Below, in pieces: positions 1-7,646 of a stretch of DNA of 50,148 nucleotides; position 1 is the stretch's first letter; every line of letters starts with the position of its first letter. The stretch is from Cryobacterium algoricola (lineage in GTDB: Bacteria; Actinomycetota; Actinomycetes; Actinomycetales; Microbacteriaceae), in NCBI RefSeq assembly GCF_004402485.1, contig NZ_SOFG01000015.1, forward strand, positions 1-50,148. Direction: 5' to 3'. The notes beneath the pieces were generated by a model. It was not told the origin of the DNA, ran no database searches, and was given only the letters and a program-made list of their open reading frames with translations. A program made the translations under genes and the position numbers.

Positions 1-859
1 CTGCCGCGCGCGCGGCCGACGCGGCCTGGTCTGCGGCAGCCTTGGCCGCAGCCGCACTCTGGGCCGCAGCGAGCGCGGCCGCCGCGGCCGCGGCATCCAC
101 ACCGGCCTGGTAGGAACGCTCGGTGTCTGCCGTGGTGTCCTTGAGGAGGGCGAGCTGCCCGTAGAGATCGTTCGACTTCTGCTGCTCGGCCTCGAGGGCG
201 GCTTCCGCGGCCTGGGCCGCGCCACTCGCCGCATCGAACTTCGTCATGGACTCGCCGGTGAGCCTGGTGCGCTCGACAGTCGCCGCGGCGGCCTGCCCAC
301 CGAGGGACTCTGCCGAGTTCTTGTCCTGGACGGCCTCCCGGTAGATGGTCTCGGACTGTTCGCTGAGCTTGCTCGCGGTTCCGAGCTGCTCGAGGAGCAC
401 GTCGGCGGAGCTGCCGTTGAGAAACAGGTTGAGCGAGAGGTCCTGCGCGCCGGTCTTGGCGAGGTGGGCGGCGATCAGGCCGGCCCGCATCTTCGAGGTG
501 TCCGCCTTCTTCGACGCGGTCGCCGCCTGCTCGGTCAGGCTCGTCTCGCGCAGGGTGGCGGCGTCGAGCTCGTCTTGGGCGACCCGGTACGCCTCCGCGG
601 CGATCTGCGAGGCCTTGGACGAGGCATCCGCTGCCGCCTGCAGGCCGGTCAGCAACGCCGTGATCTTCTCGATCTCGGCCTGCTTGGTCGCCTCGCTCGC
701 CTTCGCCTTCTGCACGTCGTCCCAGCTGGGGTACCCCTGGTCGCCGTAGGCGGCGGGCGCGATGATGCCGACGGATGCCGACACCGCGCCGATCGCGACG
801 GCCGCGGCGAAGAGGCGCACGGGCTTCCGTCTCGTGAAGGATGTGCCGTCGTTAGCCAA
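1..859 (-). CDS. Secreted coiled-coil cell-wall protein, C-terminus beyond the left edge
   Basis: About 286 codons are visible and the C-terminal domain lies outside the window. A TTG start at 859-857 fits best: it follows an AGGGGAG ribosome site and overlaps the stop of the upstream gene by 8 bases, which suggests coupled translation. A charged N-terminus and hydrophobic signal segment (about residues 14-35) lead to the mature start GDQGYPSWDDVQKAK. After that comes a long Ala/Glu/Lys/Gln-rich coiled coil, as in NlpC/P60, M23 and transglycosylase hydrolase leaders. The PSWxDV motif and coiled coil match the genes at 852-2249 and 38092-39315, so it is a paralogue. The run RSYQAG just before an Ala-rich linker is shared with the 38 kb gene (RSYRAG), so the missing domain may be its transglycosylase-like domain. 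That last point is inference. Confidence 0.8.
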   Translation of the reverse strand, partial: MANDGTSFTRRKPVRLFAAAVAIGAVSASVGIIAPAAYGDQGYPSWDDVQKAKASEATKQAEIEKITALLTGLQAAADASSKASQIAAEAYRVAQDELDAATLRETSLTEQAATASKKADTSKMRAGLIAAHLAKTGAQDLSLNLFLNGSSADVLLEQLGTASKLSEQSETIYREAVQDKNSAESLGGQAAAATVERTRLTGESMTKFDAASGAAQAAEAALEAEQQKSNDLYGQLALLKDTTADTERSYQAGVDAAAAAAALAAAQSAAAAKAAADQAASAARAA

Positions 860-2249
860 GTGGTGCTCCCCTGCTCGCCATGAAGGGCTGCGGATTGATC
901 TGGGGGCCATTGACGCGGACCTCGAAGTGCAGATGGCATCCGTCGGCTGCGCCGGTCATCCCGACGCTGGCTATGTTCTGCCCGGCGCTGACACTCTGGC
1001 CGTTGGAGACGAAGGTTCCGCCCGAGCGGATGTGCGCGTACCCGGTGGATACCCCGCCGCCATTGTCGATCTGGATGTAGTTGCCGTAGGTCCCGTTGGG
1101 GCCGGCGTAGGTGACCACGCCATCGTGGGCCGCATAGATCGGGGAGCCGCAACTCGCGCCGATGTCGGTGCCGCTGTGGAATCCCTTGCTGCAGCTCGAG
1201 CCGCAGATCACCGCGCGTGGGCCGAAGCCGTCGGTGATGCGCCCGCTGGCCGGAACGGCCCAGCCCTGGGAGCTGATGTAGCCGCCGCCGAGTCCGGCGC
1301 CGGGGCTGCTGCCGCCGCCACCGCCGCCCGAGTTGCCGCGGTTGGCTGCCGCTGCCGCGGCAGCCTCAGCGGCGATCCGGGCCGCTTCGATCGCGGCGAG
1401 GCGCGCACGCTCGGCCACACCGGCCTCGTAGCCGGCCGTCGTGGAGGCCTGGGCGTCCTGCATGAAGGCCAGCTGGGCGGCGAGTTCGACACTCTTGGAC
1501 TCTGACTCTGCGAGGGCGTTCGCGGCGGCCTCTGCGGCCGCCTGCGCCGCCGCCATCGCGGCCTGCGCAGCTACATTGAGCCGCTCGCGCTCGGTCTGAG
1601 CGATCTTGGCCTGGTCACCGAGCGACTGCGCCGAGTTCGTGGCGGCCTGGGCCTCCTCGTAGACGCCCGTGCTGCGTTCGACCATTTTGCTCATGCTGCC
1701 GAGCTTGGAAAGCAGGGCGTCGGCGCCTGTGCCGCTCGCCTCACCGTCCAGGAGCAGGTTGACGGTGAGGTCGGTGCCTCCCGTACGGTAGAGCTGGGCC
1801 GCGAGCTGACCGGCCTGCTTCGTCGCGGCATCCGCTGTCGCCTTGCTGGCGTCGGCCTGCGCCTGCAGGTCAGATGCGCGCCGGGTGGCTTCGTCGTAGT
1901 TCTCCTGGGCGACCCGGAGTTCGGCGCCACGCTTCTCGGACTCGGCCTGGGTCTGGGCGACCTGGGTCTGCAGATTCGAGATCAGATTCTGGATTTCGGT
2001 GACCTTGGCGGACGCGGCGGCCGTGTTCGACTTGGCGTTCTGCACGTCCTGCCAGCTCGGGTAGTCGACCGCCTGAGCGCCGCCGGCGGGAATCACGAGC
2101 GTCACGATGAGGGCGAGGGCCGTGGCGAGGGCGGTGGCGGCGGTGCCTCTGATCAGGCGCCGATGACTGTGAACGCGGCGTCCGCTGACCGGCCGGAGCG
2201 GACCTGCCTGTACTTTGGCCCCGCGGTCACTCGTCACTGCCTTGCGCAT
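852..2249 (-). CDS. Secreted M23 (LytM) peptidase with N-terminal coiled coil
   Basis: A 465-residue murein endopeptidase. A signal segment (about 34-60) leads to the mature start VDYPSWQDVQNAK. A coiled coil (about 65-290), a Gly/Ser linker, and a LytM domain in the last 130 residues follow. The zinc motifs are intact: HSGTD (H358, D362) and HLH (439-441), so activity is expected. The family cleaves peptide cross-links of peptidoglycan and the coiled coil often controls it. The start is placed at MRKAV because AGGGAG lies 4-5 bases upstream; an ATG 33 bases earlier lacks this. It is the first gene of a pair: its stop overlaps the TTG start of the next coiled-coil protein. A role in cell separation or envelope remodelling is inference from the family. 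Confidence 0.88.
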   Translation of the reverse strand: MRKAVTSDRGAKVQAGPLRPVSGRRVHSHRRLIRGTAATALATALALIVTLVIPAGGAQAVDYPSWQDVQNAKSNTAAASAKVTEIQNLISNLQTQVAQTQAESEKRGAELRVAQENYDEATRRASDLQAQADASKATADAATKQAGQLAAQLYRTGGTDLTVNLLLDGEASGTGADALLSKLGSMSKMVERSTGVYEEAQAATNSAQSLGDQAKIAQTERERLNVAAQAAMAAAQAAAEAAANALAESESKSVELAAQLAFMQDAQASTTAGYEAGVAERARLAAIEAARIAAEAAAAAAANRGNSGGGGGGSSPGAGLGGGYISSQGWAVPASGRITDGFGPRAVICGSSCSKGFHSGTDIGASCGSPIYAAHDGVVTYAGPNGTYGNYIQIDNGGGVSTGYAHIRSGGTFVSNGQSVSAGQNIASVGMTGAADGCHLHFEVRVNGPQINPQPFMASRGAPLG

Positions 2250-2437
2250 AAAACTCCCTGATTGGGCACCGCGTGAACACACTGGTCACGATGCCACCTC
2301 AATTCACAGTAACAAGTTCGCGCCAGTATCGCCCGGTATCGGACCCGAATCTAACCCCCAACCGGGTGGATTTGCCGCCATTCGTGGGCGCGCCGGGGCG
2401 CGGGCGACACGCCGCGGATATCCGCTCGGCCGCCGAT

Positions 2438-2467
2438 TTGGGGTTTTCGACCAAGAGACCGTATGCT
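2438..2467 (+). promoter_or_regulatory. Probable promoter of the tRNA cluster
   Basis: TTGGGG (2438-2443), an 18-base spacer and TATGCT (2462-2467) form a housekeeping-type promoter about 35 bases before tRNA-Glu. The rest of the gap from 2250 holds nothing else I recognise. Confidence 0.5.
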
Positions 2468-2501
2468 TACTCGTCGGTAGCCATGATGTTTATGGCGTCT
2501 C

Positions 2502-2574
2502 GGCCCCATCGTTTAGAGGCCTAGGACGGCGCCCTTTCACGGCGTTAACACGGGTTCGAATCCCGTTGGGGCTA
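2502..2574 (+). tRNA. tRNA-Glu (anticodon TTC)
   Basis: A 73-base cloverleaf. The anticodon loop is CTTTCAC (anticodon TTC), and a GGTTCGAATCC T-arm is present. The acceptor arms GGCCCCA and TGGGGCT pair with a G-U at position 1-72. No CCA is encoded. Confidence 0.93.
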
Positions 2575-2679
2575 CGCAACCTGCCTAACTGAATGTGCAA
2601 CAATAAGCAGGTAGTAAATCAGTACAAGCAACACCAGCATCACCAATAAATGAAAACGCACGTTTGGTTCTCATTGTGA

Positions 2680-2753
2680 GGCCCTGTAGCGCAGTTGGTT
2701 AGCGCGCCGCCCTGTCACGGCGGAGGTCGCCGGTTCAAGTCCGGTCAGGGTCG
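2680..2753 (+). tRNA. tRNA-Asp (anticodon GTC)
   Basis: A 74-base cloverleaf with anticodon loop CTGTCAC (GTC), T-arm CGGTTCAAGTCCG and acceptor arms GGCCCTG/CAGGGTC. It lies about 105 bases after tRNA-Glu and is followed by a terminator. Confidence 0.95.
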
Positions 2754-2766
2754 CAAAGGTAAAACG

Positions 2767-2790
2767 CCCTTTCGCGAGAGAGGGTTTTTT
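2767..2790 (+). terminator. Intrinsic terminator after tRNA-Asp
   Basis: A 7-bp stem (CCCTTTC/GAGAGGG with one G-U pair) closes a GCGA tetraloop and runs into six T residues. It may separate tRNA-Phe into its own unit or act as a partial stop. Confidence 0.85.
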
Positions 2791-2821
2791 CCTTGGAAGC
2801 GACTTCTCGAGGTTGTTTTCT

Positions 2822-2894
2822 GGCCCTGTAGCTCAGTTGGTAGAGCGTTCGACTGAAAATCGAGAGGTCACGGGATCGACGCCCGTCGGGGCCA
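2822..2894 (+). tRNA. tRNA-Phe (anticodon GAA)
   Basis: A 73-base cloverleaf with loop CTGAAAA (GAA), acceptor arms GGCCCTG/CGGGGCC and a T-arm with loop ATCGACG. It lies 31 bases after the previous terminator's T tract. Confidence 0.95.
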
Positions 2895-2905
2895 CCCGCT
2901 GAAAT

Positions 2906-2926
2906 CCCCGGTTATCCGGGGTTTTT
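2906..2926 (+). terminator. Intrinsic terminator after tRNA-Phe
   Basis: A perfect CCCCGG/CCGGGG stem with TTAT loop is followed by TTTTT, 11 bases after the tRNA end. Confidence 0.9.
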
Positions 2927-3194
2927 CTCGTTAACGGATGTCTTTTCTCCGGCCTGACAGGAGACCTAGAGCGGATGCCGTCGCATCCGCTCGCCCAGCG
3001 TCGCCGTTCGCACCGAGAATCGCCCGCAGGCCAGGGTCGCTGGGCGCAAGGAGCGATTCTTGATGAGGCCGGCCCGCGAGACGGGACCCCATCTATCCAG
3101 TCCCCAGTGGATTTTCCTGCGTCTACTGTCCACAGTAGGCAGGGACCGATTGCCGCAAGTCGAGTCAAAGGAGAGTTTCCAGTGTCGCAATGGC
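2927..3194. other. Intergenic stretch with a short palindrome
   Basis: No convincing gene lies here. It holds GCGGATGC and GCATCCGCTCGCC words near 2970-2997. It also holds an inverted repeat CTACTGT-CC-ACAGTAG at 3123-3138, which could be the end signal of the minus-strand gene starting at 3500, although no T tract follows. Confidence 0.4.
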
Positions 3195-3500
3195 CTAGAG
3201 TCCACCCATCAGGCTGCAGGTGTAAACGCCGTCGCTTGTCTTAACCAGGATGGTCTTAGTCGCCTCGGCGCTCGATGAGTAGATCTCACCGCCGCCGGCG
3301 GTGAGTCCACGGAAGCTGAGTCCGTCGATCGTTTCGCCCCACAACGTTTGCTCGGGCATGCAGTCGTAGTGGCGTCCGCCGAATGAGACCTTCGAGGGGA
3401 CGGCGTGGGGCCAGAAGTCCCAGTCGCCTGTCGCGTTATGCACGGACCAGCGTTGGATTCCGACGCCAATGACGGCGAGCATTGCCAGGGCGAGAATCAC
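3195..3500 (-). CDS. Small exported or membrane-anchored hypothetical protein
   Basis: 101 residues. The N-terminus ILALAMLAVIGVGIQRW is a membrane or signal segment; the rest is a hydrophilic domain rich in Gly, Thr and Tyr with two cysteines (DCMPEQ and YTCSLM) that could pair outside the cell. The GTG at 3500 is the only start in this frame after a stop codon about 23 codons upstream. The intervening codons would give a basic stretch (KSVRRVKWGN) typical before a membrane helix, so an unusual start or a sequence change there is possible. I do not recognise the family. The gene stands alone. Confidence 0.5.
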   Translation of the reverse strand: MILALAMLAVIGVGIQRWSVHNATGDWDFWPHAVPSKVSFGGRHYDCMPEQTLWGETIDGLSFRGLTAGGGEIYSSSAEATKTILVKTSDGVYTCSLMGGL

Positions 3501-3763
3501 ATTCCCCCACTTGACTCTCCGAACGCTCTTAGGCTGAACTCCCCCGTTTGCTTCAGCGGCGACGGACGACTATGACAAGTCGCCGTCCTCTGCACCTCAC
3601 CCTGCCCCGGGCACTTTCCCTGCTTCCGCAGATAACTCGGCCCGGCCTTGGACTTGACCATAGCGGGCCAGTGCGACCACGCCTGGGGCCATCGCCGTCG
3701 ATCTTCGTCGTTGAAATGGATACCATCCTGAGTTCGGGCACCCGTGCTAATTCCGAACCGGTC

Positions 3764-4372
3764 CTAGACGTGGCGGATGAGCCAGTCAAGAGCGGGCGCC
3801 CCCAAAGCGCGGTCGGCATAGATTTGTCCGCCGATCTCCTCGGCTGCGTCTGCAGTTGTCGGTCCTTCCCAGATCAGGGAAAGGCCAACTCGACGAGCTA
3901 CGGATGCCGAGGCCGGATTGTTGGTCAAGATTCGTGCCGTGATCGGCCGGCTCGAATCTGTCGAGCCGGCTGCGTCCACGGCGGCGCGTGCAACCTCGGA
4001 TGCGAGCCCACGGCCCCACCACGACGGTGACAGCCGGTACCCGAGATTCCAGACGCCTGCAGGCGTCATCGACACGCCGCCCGTGCCCACAAAACTGCCG
4101 TCCGGACGTGACCGGCCCGGCCTAAGGCCTCGGTAAGTGATTGCCCACTCGCCAAGGCCGAAATCCTTCCAACTCTTGATCGACCTCGCGATCACTGCAT
4201 CCGACTGCGCTCGGCGAGTGTGTCGTCCGGTTGGCAGATGCAACCATGTCTCCGGATCCGAGTAGACGCTGAACACAGCATCCGAATGACCAGCGAGCAA
4301 TGGCGAGAGGTACAGGTGTTCAGTCTCGATCAGCCCAAGGTCGGCAGTCGCGCAGCCCCTCTGCCCGTTCAC
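3764..4372 (-). CDS. GNAT acetyltransferase, RimJ/RimL-like
   Basis: 202 residues. The fold begins at LIETEHLYLSPLLAGHSDAV, as in RimJ/RimL-type acetyltransferases. The segment GYRLSPSWWGRGLASEVARA carries the acetyl-CoA loop (GRGLA), and TNNPASASVARRVGL is the typical late motif. The GTG start at 4372 shares the GTGA overlap with the stop of the gene upstream and has GGGAG about 11 bases before it, so the two are probably co-translated. Family members acetylate protein N-termini, antibiotics or small amines; the substrate cannot be read here. Confidence 0.78.
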   Translation of the reverse strand: MNGQRGCATADLGLIETEHLYLSPLLAGHSDAVFSVYSDPETWLHLPTGRHTRRAQSDAVIARSIKSWKDFGLGEWAITYRGLRPGRSRPDGSFVGTGGVSMTPAGVWNLGYRLSPSWWGRGLASEVARAAVDAAGSTDSSRPITARILTNNPASASVARRVGLSLIWEGPTTADAAEEIGGQIYADRALGAPALDWLIRHV

Positions 4373-4731
4373 TTGACGATTCTCCCGCTTCGGCGTTGGG
4401 ATCCCAGGTTCCGGAGGACTACTCCAACGGCGGCAATAGCAAGACAGAATAAGAAGTCGATCGTGCCCGCCCATCCCGGACTCGCTGTCACAAAACCGTT
4501 CCCATCTGTCCGCTCCCAGTCGCAGGCACGGCCGAGTGGCCACGATGAGAAATAGCCATGCACCTGAACCGCCTCCGACACGACAGCGAAAGGTGCGGAC
4601 TCCCGCTGCGGTCCTTCAACAATGCACTTGTAGTCGAGGCCACCATACGTGGCAGCCAACCAGACGAACCCGAACACTCCGATCGCCGCCAGGAGCCCGA
4701 TCGTGGTCAGAGCAATACCGGTACGCCTCAT
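4369..4731 (-). CDS. Two-helix membrane protein of unknown function
   Basis: 120 residues with membrane segments near residues 4-26 and 86-106. They flank an extracytoplasmic loop with two cysteines (DYKCIVEG and GRACDW). The ATG at 4731 is chosen because GGTGGAG lies 9 bases upstream; an ATG ten codons earlier has only a weak site. It overlaps the acetyltransferase by four bases. No family recognised. Confidence 0.6.
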   Translation of the reverse strand: MRRTGIALTTIGLLAAIGVFGFVWLAATYGGLDYKCIVEGPQRESAPFAVVSEAVQVHGYFSSWPLGRACDWERTDGNGFVTASPGWAGTIDFLFCLAIAAVGVVLRNLGSQRRSGRIVK

Positions 4732-4839
4732 CGCCTGAATCTCCACCCGAGCATTCTGCATGGGCCAGTCCCGTCAATCAATGACGCCGAGGACCCTGAA
4801 CAGAGCGTACTGCGTAGTCGCTGCGGGCCTGCAGCCTGG

Positions 4840-5415
4840 TCAGACGCTCTCCAGCGTGGCAGCCTCAATCAGGATGCCGCGGTCACGGAACTCGCGAGGC
4901 ACGCGGTCCGCCTCTGCAGGGATGTCGTAGTCGCTGGTCGAGGGCGACCACGGGTTGTCAGGGTTCCCCTCCCTGGCGAGGATCCAGTCCGGGATTGGCA
5001 GCGCATCCGCGTTCAGTCGGTACTCGCACAGCGCGGCGATGGCGGTGTCCCAATGCTGGGAGCGGGTCGGGAGCGGCTCGGTCAGTGTCAGGCCGACTCG
5101 TGTCGAGCCTCTCTCGGCAGCCAGGTTGTCGGCGAGCTGCAGGAAGCGGCGGAACGCCTCGGGCTCGTCGGAATCGGCCAGCGCGGCACTGATCTCCGAG
5201 GCGATCCGGGCGGCGTCACTGCGCACCGTCGGAAGCGTGACGACGGTGTGCCGCGTCGCGAGGAGGAGCGCCTCGAGCGTCGCAACTGTGGGCTCACGCT
5301 TGCCGTTCTCGATCAGCGACAGCGAGGAGCCGGCGATCCCGGATCGAACGGCCAGCTCACTCTGACTCAGTCCGCTCGCCGCACGGGCAGAACGAGCCAG
5401 GATTCCTGCGCTCAT
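4840..5415 (-). CDS. XRE-family HTH regulator with conserved C-terminal domain
   Basis: 191 residues. Residues about 5-60 form an XRE/Cro-type HTH (LSQSELAVRSGIAGSSLSLIENGKREPTVATL). The C-terminal part ends with ALPIPDWILAREGNPDNPWSP-like sequence, which looks like a domain of its own; such proteins are often antitoxins or autoregulators. A decayed second copy of this C-terminal part lies at 6260-6428. No toxin-like partner is visible: the neighbour downstream is the small membrane protein at 4731. The promoter carries an 18-bp palindrome at 5428-5445, so autoregulation is likely. Confidence 0.8.
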   Translation of the reverse strand: MSAGILARSARAASGLSQSELAVRSGIAGSSLSLIENGKREPTVATLEALLLATRHTVVTLPTVRSDAARIASEISAALADSDEPEAFRRFLQLADNLAAERGSTRVGLTLTEPLPTRSQHWDTAIAALCEYRLNADALPIPDWILAREGNPDNPWSPSTSDYDIPAEADRVPREFRDRGILIEAATLESV

Positions 5416-5427
5416 GACCCCACCACC

Positions 5428-5445
5428 TTTTACTAGTTAGTAAAA
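5428..5445. promoter_or_regulatory. Palindromic operator of the XRE regulator
   Basis: TTTTACTAGTTAGTAAAA has perfect 8-base arms around GT, 13 bases before the regulator's start, in an AT-rich island within GC-rich DNA. Position and symmetry suggest autorepression by the HTH dimer. Confidence 0.65.
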
Positions 5446-5611
5446 ATCTAGCACTGTGGCTTAGTGAAGTCACCGGTTGAACGGACCAAGATTCGTGTAG
5501 CCGCGCCACCGCATCCGCTCGCAGAGAATAGTCGGCACACCTTGGCCAGTGGGCGAACACGGCAACTCTCGGCATCGAGTGCGATCACGCAGATCGTGGC
5601 ACTATCTCGGC

Positions 5612-6253
5612 ATGGGACGCGAATCCGGTCACGAACGATGGGTCTCCCTGCGGGGACCGAAGAGTTGGCTACCGGTCTTCGTCGTGACTCCGCTGCTTCT
5701 CATGGTCTTAATGGTCGACGGCATCAACCTGAGTCTTCTTTTTGTCCGAGACGGTCTGGCTCTCATCTGGTTAATCGCGATAATGGCTGGTTCGGCCGCA
5801 TTGATGCTCGCCCTGCCATTGTGGGTCGCCCGACTCGCATATCCCTTTGCGCGGATCAACCCGTCAACGTCAACGATCCGCGCCCGACGGCGTCGCGCTC
5901 ACTATTCGGACATCACATCGGCGCAATTGCTCGTCAGCGCCTCGAAGAAACATCGGGCGATCAATCTGCTGCTGCGATCGGGCACCGGGCTGCGCGCCGT
6001 AGTTCTCATCAGAGATGCTCGGCGACGCACGCTCAACCGCGAGCTCGCCGAGCTTGCGCTGGATGTGATTCGGCAGTCACATATCGCGATACCGGTATCC
6101 GTTCACGACCCCGAGGGCAGATTCGCACGGTACAACTTTCCGACCAACGTCACTCGCGAGGACGCCCTGGAACTCATTGAATCTCCGCCAGACCTGGAAG
6201 ACGCCCTCCCCATCCCGCACCGACCCAGGTCCCGCCCGGCTGCCACCGACTGA
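5612..6253 (+). CDS. Two-helix membrane-anchored hypothetical protein
   Basis: 213 residues. Two adjacent hydrophobic segments (about 20-42 and 49-72) are followed by a basic, cytoplasm-like C-terminal domain resembling a PH-like membrane protein (RRRRAHYSDITSAQL, then LLLRSGTGLRAVVLI). The ATG at 5612 is chosen because translation then begins just before the first helix; CACTAT lies six bases upstream, so the mRNA could be leaderless. It is divergent from the XRE gene. The family is not recognised with confidence. Confidence 0.6.
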   Translation: MGRESGHERWVSLRGPKSWLPVFVVTPLLLMVLMVDGINLSLLFVRDGLALIWLIAIMAGSAALMLALPLWVARLAYPFARINPSTSTIRARRRRAHYSDITSAQLLVSASKKHRAINLLLRSGTGLRAVVLIRDARRRTLNRELAELALDVIRQSHIAIPVSVHDPEGRFARYNFPTNVTREDALELIESPPDLEDALPIPHRPRSRPAATD

Positions 6254-6259
6254 GATGGC

Positions 6260-6428
6260 CTCGCCTGTGCCTCGGTTCTCGCCCGAACCCAATCCGGGAT
6301 CGGCAGCGCACCCGAGTCGAGTCCTCGCGAAGGGTGGGACAAGTCAGAATTTGCGGGCCCAGGAACCGCACGAGGTCGCCGAACTCTCCAGTGCGGAGAA
6401 CATTCGTGGAGATCCGGAACGCGTCTGA
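6260..6428 (-). pseudogene. Decayed fragment of a second XRE-type C-terminal domain
   Basis: Read on the minus strand, one frame gives RISTNVLRTGEFGDLVRFLG, which matches EISAALADSDEPEAFRRFLQ of the HTH protein at 4840-5415. A second frame gives DSGALPIPDWVRARTE, which matches NADALPIPDWILARE. The order is the same as in the intact protein but the frames differ, so at least one frameshift and loss of the HTH part are implied. At DNA level 6295-6315 and 4989-5009 are nearly identical. Confidence 0.6.
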
Positions 6429-6446
6429 CGGTGCGACACTACCGGT

Positions 6447-6881
6447 ATGAGCGCAGCGGAAAGGGTCATCGTCTCGACTCTCGACGGGCAACTCTTCGTC
6501 GAGGTCTGGCTTGATGCGGATGACGAGTTCAATCGCGCCCAGGAAACCTTCGAGGTAGCACTGCGTGATGGACGGTTCGAAGAACAGGCAGCAAGCGTGC
6601 TGATGCCAGAGTGGTCGGTTCAGGCCGTCAATACCGGCGGAGCCCAGCTATCCATCATGCGCAAGACATCGGGCGGTACGGGCACGGATGCCCAGATGGA
6701 ATGGACCCTGTGGCCCCTCTCGGTGCCTCTCGTTGACATCACAATCCGAAACTGCGGCGAAGTCGTCTGGTCTGTTCGGGGATTCGCACCAGCAGCGGAC
6801 GAACACAAGCAGTCCGTATCGGCCGAGTCGTTGAAACGCCTTCGACCGATGCCGGACTCGACCTGGCCCATGGTTCCCTAA
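6447..6881 (+). CDS. Hypothetical cytoplasmic protein
   Basis: 144 residues with no signal peptide or membrane segment. The composition is acidic with several Trp residues (VEVWLD, MEWTLWPL, VVWSVRG), suggesting a small beta-rich fold. The start is supported by GACACT exactly six bases upstream of the ATG, consistent with a leaderless mRNA. No family recognised. The next gene starts 134 bases downstream with its own operators. Confidence 0.55.
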   Translation: MSAAERVIVSTLDGQLFVEVWLDADDEFNRAQETFEVALRDGRFEEQAASVLMPEWSVQAVNTGGAQLSIMRKTSGGTGTDAQMEWTLWPLSVPLVDITIRNCGEVVWSVRGFAPAADEHKQSVSAESLKRLRPMPDSTWPMVP

Positions 6882-6964
6882 CCGGTCGTGGTCGGTGGGA
6901 TGGCTACCATCACAACTTTGGGCGCCAGTAGTTGTTCCAAATCCGTTCTTGACCTGGACATCCG

Positions 6965-6988
6965 ATATGACAAGCAGGCTTGTCATAT
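6965..6988. promoter_or_regulatory. Operator 1 of the small HTH gene
   Basis: A perfect palindrome: ATATGACAAGC and GCTTGTCATAT around AG. Its right half contains TTGTCA (6980-6985), the likely -35 box of the promoter reading into the HTH gene at 7016. Confidence 0.75.
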
Positions 6989-6994
6989 AACTGG

Positions 6995-7016
6995 TGTGAC
7001 AAGTACGCTTGTCACA
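6995..7016. promoter_or_regulatory. Operator 2 overlapping the -10 box and start codon
   Basis: TGTGACAAG and CTTGTCACA arms around TACG. The core TGACAAG-N4-CTTGTCA is identical to operator 1 and the centres are 29 bp apart. It covers the -10 box TACGCT (7004-7009) and ends at the A of the ATG. The promoter is TTGTCA-18 bases-TACGCT-6 bases-ATG, so the mRNA is probably leaderless and repression would block RNA polymerase directly. Confidence 0.75.
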
Positions 7017-7210
7017 TGAGAAGCGCACTGAAGGAACTGCGAATAGAAGCGGGGCTTTCGCAGGCTGCACTCGCCGGCATCCTCATGGTTTCGCGTCAAA
7101 CGATCAACGCGATCGAGACCAGTCGGTATGACCCGTCTCTGACACTCGCCGTTCGGATTGCCCGTCATTTCAACCGCCCTGTGGAGGAGATTTTCTATGT
7201 CGAAGATTGA
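7016..7210 (+). CDS. Small XRE-type HTH repressor
   Basis: 64 residues, nearly all HTH: LRIEAGLSQAALAGILMVSRQTINAIETSRYDPSLTLAVRIARHF, then VEEIFYVED. This is the compact HTH family common in bacteria and archaea that is usually paired with a small membrane protein. The ATG at 7016 is chosen because the family starts there and the -10 box ends six bases before; there is no ribosome site. It overlaps the next gene by 14 bases. Two near-identical operators sit directly on its promoter, so it very likely represses itself and its partner. Confidence 0.88.
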   Translation: MRSALKELRIEAGLSQAALAGILMVSRQTINAIETSRYDPSLTLAVRIARHFNRPVEEIFYVED

Positions 7211-7607
7211 CCGCTCGCTCGCTCTCAACATTGGTGTCGTGGTCGTCACTATCGTGGTCGCGTCAGTGATCATCGGGCTGACGGGAAACCCGGCCTTCCT
7301 CATCGTCATTCTCGCCGTGGCGGGAAGTGCGGCCTGGAACATCGTTCGCATTTATCGGCGACCCGGGGAAGCCTCGGACGTCGACCGGCTCAATTCGATG
7401 AAGTACATCGATGAGCGGGATCGAAGCCTGGCCATGAATGCCTTCGGGATTGTGGGGATCGTCGCACTGGTGATGTCGGTAGTCACGGTCTTCCTCACGC
7501 TCGTCACGGATGCCCTGGGAGCGGAGTACATCGCGCTCGTACAGTTCTTCGTCCTGTTCGGGACTTGGGCGGCGGCCAATAGCTACGTGACACGCAGTCG
7601 ACGGTAA
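7197..7607 (+). CDS. DUF2178-like membrane protein, partner of the small HTH
   Basis: 136 residues with four membrane segments (about 8-25, 28-48, 79-103, 111-130). Between helices 2 and 3 lies the cytoplasmic motif YIDERDRSLAMNAFG, which resembles the DERD motif of DUF2178-type proteins that sit next to such small HTH genes. The ATG at 7197 has GGAGGAG 7 bases upstream and lies inside the end of the HTH gene, so the two are translationally coupled. The function of the family is unknown. Confidence 0.8.
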   Translation: MSKIDRSLALNIGVVVVTIVVASVIIGLTGNPAFLIVILAVAGSAAWNIVRIYRRPGEASDVDRLNSMKYIDERDRSLAMNAFGIVGIVALVMSVVTVFLTLVTDALGAEYIALVQFFVLFGTWAAANSYVTRSRR

Positions 7608-7646
7608 ATGGGGCAGTTCGGTACGCGTAACCGGTTAACTGACGGC

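Noticed and set aside
2215..2592. Plus-strand ORFs across the tRNA-Glu region
   Set aside because: They run through the tRNA and promoter and have no ribosome site or protein-like composition.
2833..3168. Minus-strand ORF of 111 codons ending GVDPVTSRFSVERSTN
   Set aside because: It is the antisense of tRNA-Phe, a well-known false gene in annotations.
3548..4030. 160-codon plus-strand ORF
   Set aside because: It overlaps the end of the acetyltransferase gene on the other strand and has no domain or ribosome site.
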